DNA of 64,000 nucleotides from Rhizoclosmatium globosum (taxonomy: Eukaryota; Chytridiomycota; Chytridiomycetes; Chytridiales; Chytriomycetaceae). Of this stretch, positions 35,966 to 46,259 are shown in pieces (position 1 is the first letter of the stretch; each line of letters starts with the position of its first letter). The stretch is from assembly GCA_002104985.1 (NCBI GenBank), contig MCGO01000093.1:62001-126000 (forward strand), written 5' to 3'. Both the position numbers and the translations under genes were made by a program. The notes below the pieces were generated by a model that searched no databases, had not been told where the DNA came from, and saw only the letters and a program-made list of their open reading frames with translations.

Positions 35966-36242
35966 TTGCAAACTGGAAAGAGAACAAGCCGCTTCGAGAA
36001 TGACTCTACTTCTGCCTATTTTTGGAAATACTCGCAACCTCGTGTCTACTCAATCCGATATATTCAGAAACATGAAGTAAATGTTAAGTTTATCGATAAG
36101 CAATGAAGCCGCCACCTGCCTCACATCTCCGTCACCCAAATTCAAAAAAAAAATACCTTCAATTTCAATATCAGATAAACCTCAGCAAACCTCTGGCTTG
36201 CTTTAATAATATGAATAGACACAAACAAATATACTTTATAAA

Positions 36243-37399
36243 TCAAATGTCATCATTCAACAAGTTACCCGCAAGAGTAACAGTCTCTCCAGGCTTAAAT
36301 GCAGGCATTCCCAAATATGGACAACTTCCGCATCGGAAGGCATCACCAAGGTAACAGTTTCCACACGATGAAACAGGAGCCTTCTTTGGTGGCTTCACAA
36401 CAGTAATCTCAGACTCCACCTTTGCAGCCAACTGAACTTCCTCTTCCTCCAGTTCATCTGCAAGCCCACACGAACAATTCTTGCACGCCTTCTTCTTCTT
36501 TCCCTCCGTCACAGCATCCCCACATCCAGTCTCAATCACAGGCGCCTTCTTATCCTCCTCATCCAACAAAGCCTCTTCATCCTCCAACTCCTCATCCATT
36601 CCCGCATCATCATCCTCATCATCCGCACTAATAATCCAAACCTTCTTCTTCACAGGCTCCACCTTCTTCACCTCCTCAACAACCGCAGCCGTCGCCGTCG
36701 CCTGCTGCTTCCTCTTCCCGAAACTCAACTTCACAGCCGCACCAACAGCATACGCAGGCCGCTTCGCAACAATTTCAACAACCTCCAACCGTCCACCCTT
36801 CCACCCTTCGACAAACTCGTCCTCCTTGTCGTCAGAGACACCCCAACAGTCGCCCTGACACCACCGCCGCAACTGCGCTTCACTAACCGCAGACGTCTTG
36901 ACAACAACAGCGTCCACGAACCCGGCGAGTTTCAAGGCACTCAACAGTTGTGCAGTTGTGCGGAACGGGACGCGGGACCGAACGGCGGTTGGGAGTGTGG
37001 ATTGTTGGGCGGCGGTGAATGTGTCGCTGAGGACTGGTTCGCGGAGTTTCAAGGTTGCGCCTGTTTTGAGGGTTGTTCCGAGGGAGGTTAAGGTTTCGGA
37101 GGAGTGTGGGAAGGCGGCGGGGCCGGCGAAGCCTGAGAGGATTAGGGTGTGTTTGGCGGTTGGGAGGACGACTTTTAGGTTTGTGGTTGGTTAAGTTGTT
37201 ATGGAGACGTATGGTAGATAAAGTAGACTCAACTCTTGTCGAGACGGTCGAGTTGTTCAAAGGCGACTGAACCGCTTGACGTCACTTGCGATGAGACGAG
37301 AGTGTGCAGGGATTGCAACTCTGCTGTCGAGGCAGCTGGGTTTCCTAGGAGCAAGACAGTGTCGGAAGGTGAGGCAAGGGGAAGTGTTTCAGTAAGCAT
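36243..37399 (-). CDS. DRE2: anamorsin, Fe-S cluster assembly protein
   Basis: Two exons encode 364 residues (intron 37172-37233). The protein is part of the cytosolic iron-sulfur assembly machinery, receiving electrons from TAH18. The N-terminal half is a methyltransferase-like fold ([30 protein letters not shown]), followed by an acidic linker ([17 protein letters not shown]). The C-terminal CIAPIN1 region holds both cysteine motifs: CGDAV, then [13 protein letters not shown] (motif A, CxxCxC), and [20 protein letters not shown] (motif B, twin CxxC), followed by [11 protein letters not shown]. The in-frame ATG at 37450 would add 17 residues; 37399 fits the family better. It lies between Z5 and the NMN adenylyltransferase gene, all on the minus strand. 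Confidence 0.95.
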
Positions 37400-37527
37400 T
37401 TTTGGGCAAAGACAAAAGAAAGTGATAAGATTCACGCCATCGTATACCATTTCAAATCAAACCATTTACTTTGAACGAGGAGATAATTAATAATTCCAAA
37501 AAAGGTCCTCATGAGACAGCTGACTCG

Positions 37528-38944
37528 TTAATCATCCACGTCCAACCCCTTTCTCTGCTCCTGCCTCAACACCTCTACATCCTCATCAAGCATTTGAACA
37601 ACTCTACAAGAATTGTCAGACACGAATAAAATCAAATTGAAAAGAAACTCACTCAACATGTGGTGTTTCCAAAGTCTCATCTTCTTCAAGTTTCTTCATA
37701 TCCTGCTCATCCCAATCATCAAACGGACCGTCCGTGCGACCTGATGGCTCATCCACCATATACAATCTCTTTCGGAGAATATATTCAATGACAGGATCCG
37801 GAAGCAGGTACTTGATGGACATGTGACGTTTGATAAAGAGACGCACTTTTGTGGATGAAATATCGTTATAAATGAATTGTTTGACGACGTAAACGCGTTT
37901 CTATTGAGATGGAGGTTGAGATTAGGTTTAAGGGGGCAGGGGCCATGAGCATCAGAACTTACACGATGGTCATATAGAGATTGATGGGAGAGAAGGAAAT
38001 CATGCACGTCTGCACCAGTTCGTTCGATAATAAAGCATCCAAATTTGCCAAGAATGATATCCAACTATGTTGATGCGTAACCCTGGCTTAAACGATTGCC
38101 CGCAACAACAAACACTTACATCTGTTGGAAGCCATACAGGAATCTTTTCACCATTCTTGACTTCATATGAAGCAAAAGATTGAATCAAGTCGCCACCAGC
38201 AACAAGCTTGATACGAATCCTTCGTCGTCGACCTACAGAAATCAGTCAACCCTTTGCACACACATGCATCGAATCAAGCTGAAGAAAACGTACCGTCACA
38301 TTCAACACCCCAATTCTTGCCCGCCAGCTCCTCATTGTTCAACCAATCATCAAAATGCTGCAACACAACAGCAGTACGTTGAGTCTGAACCTGTTCAGCC
38401 TCCCACGGATCCACATCAATCCAATCGGAACCCATAACAGCGAGCTGACACATGCGCACACGGTGTTTATAGTAGGCCAACCCAGCCTTCTTGTACCCGG
38501 AAGAGACGGGTGAGAAGTAGGCACCGAGGAGTTCAAATTGCTGATGTTCTTCGATATGGTCTTTTGTCATTTCTGGTGAAAGTGTGGTGGGTTGGCATTG
38601 GTTGAGCGGAAAAGGATGAGCTGTTAACAAGACTTCGCACTCACCAAACATACGCAGATGGAGGTAAGTGACAGGACTGTATGAACCGCAACCAACAAGG
38701 ACGAGAGGGATCTTCTTTGGATCTTAAAAAAGAAGCGAGGTGGTGAGATTGAGCGTGCAGGATAGAGTGGGGGAGTGGGATCAAACACACCCTGCATCAC
38801 CCGCCGCAGCTTCCCCTTTGGAAACGAATAGGGCTGAATCGGATCTTCGGACACTGAACACACACTCGCCGACGAGTCCTGGATCGCAGCGACGCGGGGC
38901 GACAACGGGATTGGTGTCAAAGTGTCAGTTGGCATCGCCGCCAT
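37528..38944 (-). CDS. nicotinamide-nucleotide adenylyltransferase
   Basis: NMNAT converts nicotinamide mononucleotide and ATP to NAD. Seven exons encode 349 residues; introns are 38723-38790, 38573-38644, 38233-38293, 38065-38119, 37901-37962 and 37604-37652, all phase-consistent. The nucleotidyltransferase signature is PLVLVGCGSYSPVTYLHLRM, followed by WIDVDPWEA, LVAGGDLIQSF, GCFIIERTG and the ISSTKVR signature (T/S-x-x-R motif) near residue 290. The N-terminus before residue 45 is a Ser/Pro-rich extension without clear targeting features. Start MAAMPTDT at 38944; a second Met at residue 4 is also possible. It is divergent from a coiled-coil gene with 53 bp between start codons. Confidence 0.94.
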
Positions 38945-38997
38945 TTGTTTCCGTCGTCTTACAAAATCAAATCATCAATCAACTGGACACACAAACA
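38945..38997. promoter_or_regulatory. 53-bp divergent promoter between NMNAT and a coiled-coil gene
   Basis: The two start codons lie 53 bp apart and face away from each other, so promoter elements and 5' UTRs must overlap or extend into the coding regions. No specific element is recognised. Confidence 0.45.
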
Positions 38998-39991
38998 ATG
39001 CATCAGTCTCACAGTGACAACGATGAAGAAGACCTTGGTTTTGAGGATGTTCTCGCGTTGTTTAAAGGTGGGTCCTTTGTTCAAGGGCGGACACGTCAGT
39101 CAAATCACTTGCACAACACTCAACAACTTGCCCACATTCTCCATCATTCAAATCAAACCCAATCCACAGAAAAGAGAAAGAAGAAGTCCGCCGCGAACGA
39201 AAAGAAGGTCAAAGAGGCGTACGCGAATGTGACTGGTTCGTGTTTCTCGTGTTTTACTTTGACGTGCTTGGCTCATTCATCAACTCTCGTTGTTCAAATC
39301 ACAGCTGAAATCCAGGAAATGGCAAAGGACTTCGTGAACGATCGTCAAAAGATTATGTTAGCACTCTAAGGACTCCGCGACACGCGTTTCTAACTTCTTT
39401 CGAATCAGCGACGCGCAAACCAAGGACTACTCCGAAAAGATGGAAGCCCTGACAATGGAGCGATTGGCGATCATTGAACAGATTCGGAAGGAACAAACCG
39501 CCATCTTGGTTCGTGCTTATGAAGTACTTCTTCGCTTTGTCGCTTAACACATCGAATTCAGAAACTCAATACTTGGTTCAACAAGGAAATCATGGAGCTT
39601 TCGAAACAAGGTGCTAGAGATTCTGAAACGTTCCAGTCTCTTGTGGATGCTTGTGAATGTCTGTTTGTTATTTCGCCCTTTTGCTTGATCACTCAATATT
39701 CCAGAACTGACACATGTAGCGTCCAAGAACCAGTTGATGTTGACTATTACAGCAGCTGAACCTGTCGTTGCTCCTTCCAAGTCTACTCATGCACCACCAG
39801 TCCAGAAGCAACTCCAATCGAATTCGACTCGTCCAAGTCCGATTGTGCAACCCACCATGAAAAATACTTTGCGTGCTGTTTCAAAGAATTCGGGCGTTGT
39901 TAAAGCTGGCGGTGCTGGTGGTGGAAAAGGAAAGAATGTTGGTGTTGCCACAGTTCGTGCTATTGATGGATTTAAGGTTTGTTTTCTTTAG
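38998..39991 (+). CDS. coiled-coil protein of unknown function
   Basis: Six exons encode 218 residues (introns 39068-39169, 39236-39304, 39357-39408, 39509-39561, 39659-39719). The N-terminus is acidic (DNDEEDLGFEDVLALF) and is followed by a Lys-rich patch (KEKRKKKSAANEKK). Residues about 35-125 are strongly helical and coiled-coil-like (AEIQEMAKDFVNDRQKI, MEALTMERLAIIEQIRKEQ). The C-terminal third is a Pro/Ser/Gly-rich tail ending IDGFKVCFL. No known family is recognised; the shape resembles short chromosome- or cytoskeleton-associated coiled coils. Splice phases are consistent, except that the fifth intron needs an acceptor a little beyond the first AG. Confidence 0.65.
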
Positions 39992-41439
39992 CCTTTGTGG
40001 CAGGCAATCCGCTGATGGGATTTATCTTTAGCAATTGTTTGCGATGGGCTAATTACATATGATATCTACGTCAAGAACGCGTTTGTCTCATCTTATTATG
40101 CTACCTATCAACGATTCTGCGTTAATTGCAATAAATTCAATAAATTGATCAATTTCTTCCTCCGCAGTCAGCTTTTCCTGTTCATGAACGGGATTTGACA
40201 GCTGTTCAACATTAGGAGTTTCCTTTCTAATCTTGTACACACAGTGAACATGCCAAGACAGATGAAGAAAAAGAGAGGCGAGGAGAACTATCAGAGCTAT
40301 CAACTGTTAATTTTATACACAAGTAAAAGAGACGTGCCTACATGCTCAGATGAGTACTCACGGTCGTAGGATCTTGTTTTATTCGCTTGAAATGATGTAA
40401 ATGAGACTACAGATTCCGAGAATTCTGATTGAATTGCGGATGGAAATTCATAGAATTAGATCGAGCCAAACAACTGTGTCCACCAAGATTTCGACAACGT
40501 AACATGGCATCCTAAGCCTTTCAATGCACAAAGCATCTAAATTTATTGGATCTATGCCCCTGAGGGGCTTCTCTTGTCCATAAGTTTGGAAATGCTAAAT
40601 ACCAACTGCCGGACTCGGTGTCGGTGAGCAATTTCACCCCTTTTATGATGAGCGATATGTGATATATTCAGGTCGACGAGGATGAGGAGGATTTTTCATT
40701 GCTTTGGTCAAAGCCTTTAAGGTTCCCTTTGCTCTTCACTATGACACCGACTTCCTCTCTTGAAACGAAGCTTAAGTAATGGATTCAAGAGTGAGTGAAT
40801 TTTGCAGTTCGAAGTAGGTTGTCCAATCTTTTTTTGAGGTTAGGTATGCATGTTGAGTTCTTTAGCCAACGGCTTTGCATGGTTGTGAATAACAATTCGC
40901 GGCCACATCAATCCATGGGTTATTGAAGACGAGTCGCAGCAGCTTGACGGTCTGTTTCTTCCAATGCTTCTCCAGGTCTCTGACGCGGTGACTATGAAGT
41001 GTTTGCCGAGAAAGGGTTCTGCACTTAATTATGGAATTGTAATAGTCAATACCTTGTAAGAAACCCCATGAGTCTTGCACTTCAAACAGTCCCTGTATGA
41101 ATAACTTCAACAAACTATGGGGAGGTCGCAAAGGTCATCAGGCTTAAATTTTAGATTTGAGCGAAACCATCATTATAGCAAAAATCTAGCTACTCCTCGA
41201 TTTCGACTACAATACATCCATTAATGGTGTATTTGCCGCTGATGTATTATCCTTGCCAGTCATATTCCAACTCTCTCTATGCCTTATTCTAAAATCGGGG
41301 CAAGACTACCAGCTCTCATAAAATGATGCGCGAAAATACAGTTTCAAACCGCAATTAATGCATTTCAGGCTCTATCATTGTAATTGTATCACTGGAATGA
41401 TGTGCTGACGATGTTAATGCACACCAACTTCTTTCAATC
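39992..41439. other. spacer between the coiled-coil gene and the bZIP gene
   Basis: About 1.45 kb without a well-supported gene. A minus-strand frame at 40088-40303 would encode one membrane segment and an acidic tail (ALIVLLASLFLHLSWHVHCV), preceded by an intron-like stretch (GTGAGT to ACAG), but no upstream exon with an ATG could be joined. It remains a weak candidate for a small membrane protein. The rest is AT-rich with no features. Confidence 0.4.
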
Positions 41440-42621
41440 ATGCCACCAAAACAAACAGAGCCATCATCTAGCACGGACCCACTGACCAAAACCGGACCGT
41501 CTGCTCGACGCCAAAAACAAAATCGGGAAGCACAGAAGCGATACCGTGAAAAGAGAAACCGGCTCTACAAGGTAAATTTGATGAGGAAGGTTTTTGTAAG
41601 TAGATGCTTCACTTTGCTTACATAGTGTTAACCAGGACTTGGAGAGACGATACGCAGAATTAACAAATACGTCTAACTCGTACACGATTAGTACAGTGGG
41701 ATGTGAAGGGGGTGTTTGCAGCGATTGCGTTTGTTACGAGGACGTCAAGCAACATTTGGCTGAGCTCCAAGAAGAGAATATGTCTCTAACTGCCATGATT
41801 CATCAAAGTGAATTATTTGAGGCCAGCACACGAACAGCGGTAGAGCAAGTCCATCCTAATCATCAGCTAACAATCCCTCCTGCCGCGGAACTTCGAATGC
41901 CACATCATTCCTCAGATTCTCAGAGACTTCAAGACGTAGTCTCTGAAGATATAGCATGGGACGAATTGCTAAACTTCTCAGACTCCTCTGATCTCGATGC
42001 TGACGAATATACTGAGTCAACCAACAACGTCCAAAGCATGAAACAAGTCGTTGACAATGTGAAATCTGACTTAAATAACGTGCCTAGTTTGAAATTATGT
42101 TCTGACCTGGTCCATCAATTGGCTGATCTCGTTTTAAGTGCTGAGGTAAGATCTCAGCCAAACTAGAGCCTCGCTAAACTCCCCATTCTAAGGACTTACT
42201 CATTATAAAAAATCACGGAGGGGCTGTGGAAAATGTGCGAAAAGTCATGGAGTTAAAGCTTTTGTTAGTGGACAAATGTATGACTCAAGAAGAAGTGAAT
42301 GATGTAAGTGTGGTAACCATCCATCATATGTATCACAAATTTAAATACAATTCACACTTTCAGACTCTGAGAATCGTGAATCCATTGCTGGATAAGCTTG
42401 TGAAGCTATTCTTTCCAGATGTACCAACAACATTTTATCTTTTTCCAGGCCTTGAAACACCTGAAGCAACGAAAGTAGTTGACGATATGCTTTTATATTT
42501 ACTGGTGAGAAAGGACGTTCTTTCCTTCTTGCCTGAAATACGACGCTTTCATTAGGACTCGCAATCCGTATCGTCCCATCTTCCCAATCTTACACAACTG
42601 AAGCAAAAATCATGGAACTAG
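41440..42621 (+). CDS. bZIP transcription factor, Yap/Pap1 type
   Basis: Five exons encode about 319 residues (introns 41572-41635, 42146-42192, 42304-42363, 42505-42555). The basic region RRQKQNREAQKRYREKRN carries the fungal QNRxAQxxxR signature of AP-1-like Yap/Pap1 factors and is interrupted from the zipper by the first intron. Right after the first heptads lies a dense Cys cluster, CEGGVCSDCVCYEDV, then more zipper-like residues (LAELQEENMSLTAMIHQS). An acidic region follows (SEDIAWDELLNFSDSSDLDA). The C-terminus is uncertain: another frame after the last intron (GLAIRIVPSSQSY, continuing to CHIRKCPSRTT with a stop at 42774) looks more protein-like but needs a one-base shift. Yap/Pap1 factors act in oxidative stress and metal responses. 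Confidence 0.82.
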
Positions 42622-43017
42622 TTTCTTCAGATGCACTGAAGGCCAAGGTAGTGTTATATTGATTTACGGATCAAAACACCAACGTGCTTGGCAAACTACG
42701 AACAGGCGTTGGCCCTTCTTCACGTGTGTCACATCCGGAAGTGTCCTTCTCGCACAACTGTCCTCCGCCTTTAATCAATAAAATTCGTCCTATTCTCACC
42801 CTTTCTCTATATTTTGAGGTTGGTTAATGATTTTGCAATGCTTTATATAACTTTGGCAGTGTTCGTTTTTGAAAAACTACGCTTGGAAAAGAGTTTCAGG
42901 ACACTTCCAAAAATTGTCACCCAAAATGAGGAAGGGAACTGGTTGCAGTTACGATACATTGATAATACATTAAGAGTACGCATAATAAAAGGCCCAACAT
43001 CACAACCATTGTCCAAA

Positions 43018-43084
43018 AGGGGGGGGCTCGAGGGGGGTTTTTAGGGGGGAAGGAAGGGGGGGCTTGTCCCCCCCCCTCCCCCCT
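43018..43084. repeat. G-run/C-run tract with quadruplex and hairpin potential
   Basis: Four runs of six to eight G (43019-43026, 43032-43037, 43044-43049, 43056-43062), spaced by 5-6 bases, are followed after CTTGT by nine C and then, after one T, six more C. The four G-runs fit the G-quadruplex pattern; the last G-run and the C-run can also pair as a hairpin with a 5-base loop. It lies in the spacer after the bZIP gene. Confidence 0.85.
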
Positions 43085-43277
43085 AATAATAATGAGGTCC
43101 CCGAAATATTTTTGTTGGAGGATATGTTCAGGAAGTTTAGTTTTAGAGTGATGGAATAATGAGGTTGAGATGGGGATCTTTCTTCTTCCTCTGTGTCTAG
43201 CTTCCAAACTTAGGCTGCTAACAACATATTGAGAATTGTTCGGATTTATTATCAACAAATTCGTGTTAAAACAGTGT

Positions 43278-43740
43278 TTTTGGGGATTCTGTTGAAGTGT
43301 TGAAGTGTTGAATTGTTGAATTGCAAATCCTTTGTTGAAGTGTTGAATTGTTGAATTGCAAATCCTTTGTTGAAGTGTTGAATCGTTGAAGTGCTGATTC
43401 TTTGTTGAACTGTTGAATCGTTGAATATGTTTCCTTATCAATCCTTGTTGAAGTGTTGAATTGTTGAAGTGCTGATTCTTTGTTGAACTGTTGAATTGTT
43501 GAATATGTTTCCTTGTAATCCTTGTTGAACAGTTGAGTTGTTGAAGTGCTGATTCTTTGTTGAACTGTTGAATTGTTGAATATGTTTCCTTGTAATCCTT
43601 GTTGAACAGTTGAGTTGTTGAAGTGCTGATTCTTTGTTGAATTGTTGAATTGTTGAATTGTTGATGCTTTGTTGGAGTGTAGAATTGTTGAACGTGTGTT
43701 CACGCATCTCGTTTGTTGATTTGTTGAATTGTTGAATGTG
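43278..43740. repeat. minisatellite built on TTGAA(n)TG units
   Basis: About 460 bp composed of variants of a 9-mer GTTGAATTG/GTTGAAGTG. A higher-order unit of about 78 bp, containing GAATATGTTTCCTTGTAATC and GAAGTGCTGATTCTTTG, recurs about three times at roughly 43395-43640. On the minus strand it stays open as FNxSTxQQ-like repeats in several frames at once, which is a property of the 9-mer and not evidence of coding. Confidence 0.9.
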
Positions 43741-43932
43741 TACTCGTGAAGTAACTCTCGTGTTGCGAGAAACTTCTGTTGCGGCCTGGCTCAAGGCTAT
43801 AAAGGACACTTCTGTAGAAGGTCACTTCCGGCTGTAACACACGTGCACGGATTCCCTCACAATTTGTGAACCACTTCAACGAAATCTTTAAAATATGTAT
43901 ATACTATATCATGAAGAAATAAACCAGTCTTA
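43741..43932. other. 3' flank between minisatellite and the YRP-repeat gene
   Basis: About 190 bp between the repeat tract and the stop codon of the minus-strand YRP-repeat gene. It probably contains that gene's 3' UTR. Nothing else is recognised. Confidence 0.4.
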
Positions 43933-46173
43933 TTATTGCTTCTTCACCATCCGATAATGATTCCACAACTGTGTTACCAACTCTGCCGTATCCAACAGAC
44001 TCAAAGGATCACCACTTCCACCATCCTGTCCCATCGCCTTCGCAGTCTCCAAGCAATTCTGAAACGTTGTCCATGAGTCTTTTCCACCCAACAACGCATC
44101 TCCGCCGCCCTTTACGATTAAATTTACGCGTTGCTGTGTGCTTGGACGTGTTCCTGGTTTTGATGTGATGGGTTTTTTGGTGACGGATGGGAGGACGGGT
44201 GTTTTATGCGGTGATGACGGTTTTTTGGAGGTTGGTGTTACTGCTTTTTGCATTGGATGTGGTGTGGGTGGTTTTCGAGGGATTCCGTGTGTAACGCGGT
44301 TTTTCACAGCTTTTCGGTTTCGGTTGATGTATTTGGTGATTATTTCGGATTGTTGGGGTTTTGTGGGTTCTATAGGTGCTGTGAGCATTGTAGGTGGGAG
44401 ATGTGTGGAATGGGGACGTGGGGGGAGTCGTGTTAATTCTGTTGTCGTGGCAGGTAACTGTTCTGGTGGAGTCAACTGCGACAAGGACTTTGAGTGAGAA
44501 AGTAGTTTGATTGGTTTTTTGGTTTCAGGTTGAGACGGTGGAGTAAAGACTCTGATTTTCGGGGTTTGTGGCTGGTATAAATCTCGTTCTTGTTTTGCAA
44601 GAGAGCGGGGCTTTGGAGTCGACAGTCGAATTAACGTGTTGTCGTTTTGATGTAATGGGATAAGAAGTGTTTGGTTTTGAATCGTAGTAACAGTAGAAGT
44701 ATGAAGTTGCGATGAATTTGCCTTGCTGCTAGGTCTCGTTGATGGTCTTGGGTGAGGCAAGAGTGGAATCGAAATTTGTTTCTTGGCATTGGCATCTTTG
44801 ACATTTTCCTCGTCAAATAAACCACCGTTATTAGTATCCGTCGGAGATGTTTTGATTCTAGGAATACCCTCACTTACAACCTTGCGCTGACCATGACTAG
44901 CACTCTTTGGGGAATCATCCACCTTTTTCTTTCTTTGCAAAGCCAGAATCCGTTCATCCGGCTTCTTACTCAAAAATTCTCGATAATGCTTCTTTGCAAT
45001 AGCTGTGTCCGGCCGATATTCCGACTCCTCACCACGTGCAACAAGGAAAGCGCGAAAAAAGTCTTTTGCAATTGCAGTTTCTGGACGCCGTTTCCCACCA
45101 CCAACACCACCGCCTTTGGATTTCTGCTGCTGTTTCTGTTTTTGTTGGTGCTCATGTTCCATCACAAAGTCCTCAATAGTAGCGACAGGCGCATCAAAGA
45201 AGTCGATTCCATTTTCACCGTCCAGTTCATCGGACAAATGCCGACCAGCGGCGACAGGCCTGTAATCTGTATCCATTCCGCGCGACTGCAAGAACTCTCG
45301 GAAATGTTCGGGCTCGAGGTATGCGTCAGGTCGGTATTTCCCTTCAGCTGCACGTTCAGCAAGGAAGGCACGGTATGTTTCTCGAGCTAAGGCTGTTTTC
45401 GGGCGATATGGACCTTCGTGCACGTATTTGCAGACTACAATTTCGTTGGTTTCGCCATCGTGTTTTGGTGTTGTTGTCTTTTTACTTGATTGTCGCCTCT
45501 TCTTTTTGGGACTTGATGGTGGTGGTTTTGGAGGTAGGAGGTCAAAGTCTTCAAATGAGACGCCGCGAGTTGGAGGCCGTGGTTCAGAAACTTGCGATTT
45601 TTGCTTGATAGAAGGGAGACGGTCTGTTACATTCGTTGTAGTTGCTGATGGTTGAGAGTTGGAATCGAGGTTATTACTTGATGGAGACGATATACCATTT
45701 TCACCAAATAAACCTGCACCGCCTTGTTTCGCATGGACTTCTGTTAATAGATCACGTGGGGACTCAGTCCAAGGTGCAATTGGCATCGTTGCGCAAAACG
45801 CCCAGGCATCAAGAAAGTGATCACGTGAGATAAGAGGGACTTGCTGTGTACTCTTGTAGAGTCCGAGTAACGAAGAGGATGTGCTATTGTTGTTGACGGA
45901 TGTTTGTGTGGAAGGTAGTTTTTCCCGAGCTTTTTTAACAGGTTCCATAATAACTTTTGGGGAACTGAAAGAAACAGCTGCGGACACAAGGTCCGTGGAT
46001 ATGTCTGCCTTAAGTTTGGTTTTATGGCTAGAGTGACGCGGCGATAAAGATTTTCGAGGAATCAGTTGGGCATCTTGTGTACTCTGTTTTGGATCAAACA
46101 GGCTGCGCGTTACACTGAGCCCCAAATCAAAAGGATCCATGTAAGTTGATCGGGGCTTTTCAGAGGATTCCAT
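43933..46173 (-). CDS. 746-residue protein with YRPxTAIAK/FREFL repeats
   Basis: A single uninterrupted exon. Residues 1-240 are disordered, Ser/Thr/Pro-rich. Around residues 250-310 and 365-415 lie at least four copies of a unit of about 26 residues: YRPKTALARETYRAFLAERA, YRPDAYLEPEHFREFLQSRG, RRPETAIAKDFFRAFLVARG and YRPDTAIAKKHYREFLSKK. A Gln/Lys run separates the two pairs. The consensus is [YR]RPxTAIAKxxYRxFLxxRG. The rest is Pro/Ser/Thr-rich and basic, ending with a helix (DTAELVTQLWNHYRMVKKQ). No known domain is recognised. The repeat might be a short helical binding module, perhaps cytoskeletal; this is speculation. It lies 87 bp downstream of SWC4 on the same strand. Confidence 0.7.
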   Translation of the reverse strand: MESSEKPRSTYMDPFDLGLSVTRSLFDPKQSTQDAQLIPRKSLSPRHSSHKTKLKADISTDLVSAAVSFSSPKVIMEPVKKAREKLPSTQTSVNNNSTSSSLLGLYKSTQQVPLISRDHFLDAWAFCATMPIAPWTESPRDLLTEVHAKQGGAGLFGENGISSPSSNNLDSNSQPSATTTNVTDRLPSIKQKSQVSEPRPPTRGVSFEDFDLLPPKPPPSSPKKKRRQSSKKTTTPKHDGETNEIVVCKYVHEGPYRPKTALARETYRAFLAERAAEGKYRPDAYLEPEHFREFLQSRGMDTDYRPVAAGRHLSDELDGENGIDFFDAPVATIEDFVMEHEHQQKQKQQQKSKGGGVGGGKRRPETAIAKDFFRAFLVARGEESEYRPDTAIAKKHYREFLSKKPDERILALQRKKKVDDSPKSASHGQRKVVSEGIPRIKTSPTDTNNGGLFDEENVKDANAKKQISIPLLPHPRPSTRPSSKANSSQLHTSTVTTIQNQTLLIPLHQNDNTLIRLSTPKPRSLAKQERDLYQPQTPKIRVFTPPSQPETKKPIKLLSHSKSLSQLTPPEQLPATTTELTRLPPRPHSTHLPPTMLTAPIEPTKPQQSEIITKYINRNRKAVKNRVTHGIPRKPPTPHPMQKAVTPTSKKPSSPHKTPVLPSVTKKPITSKPGTRPSTQQRVNLIVKGGGDALLGGKDSWTTFQNCLETAKAMGQDGGSGDPLSLLDTAELVTQLWNHYRMVKKQ

Positions 46174-46259
46174 TCTTGAAAGAAGGAGGAATGAAGACTA
46201 CCGAAAATCTGAAAATCTCTGTTCATCACAACCAAACGCATTGAGTAGAATCTGTCCAT

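Noticed and set aside
40088..40303. Small minus-strand membrane-protein frame with a possible upstream intron
   Set aside because: No in-frame ATG; the upstream exon that would supply one carries a stop in the needed frame. Kept only as a note in the spacer entry.
43285..43809. Minus-strand FNxSTxQQ repeat ORFs of 120-175 codons
   Set aside because: The 9-mer minisatellite stays open in several frames at once; no codon or residue conservation beyond the repeat itself.
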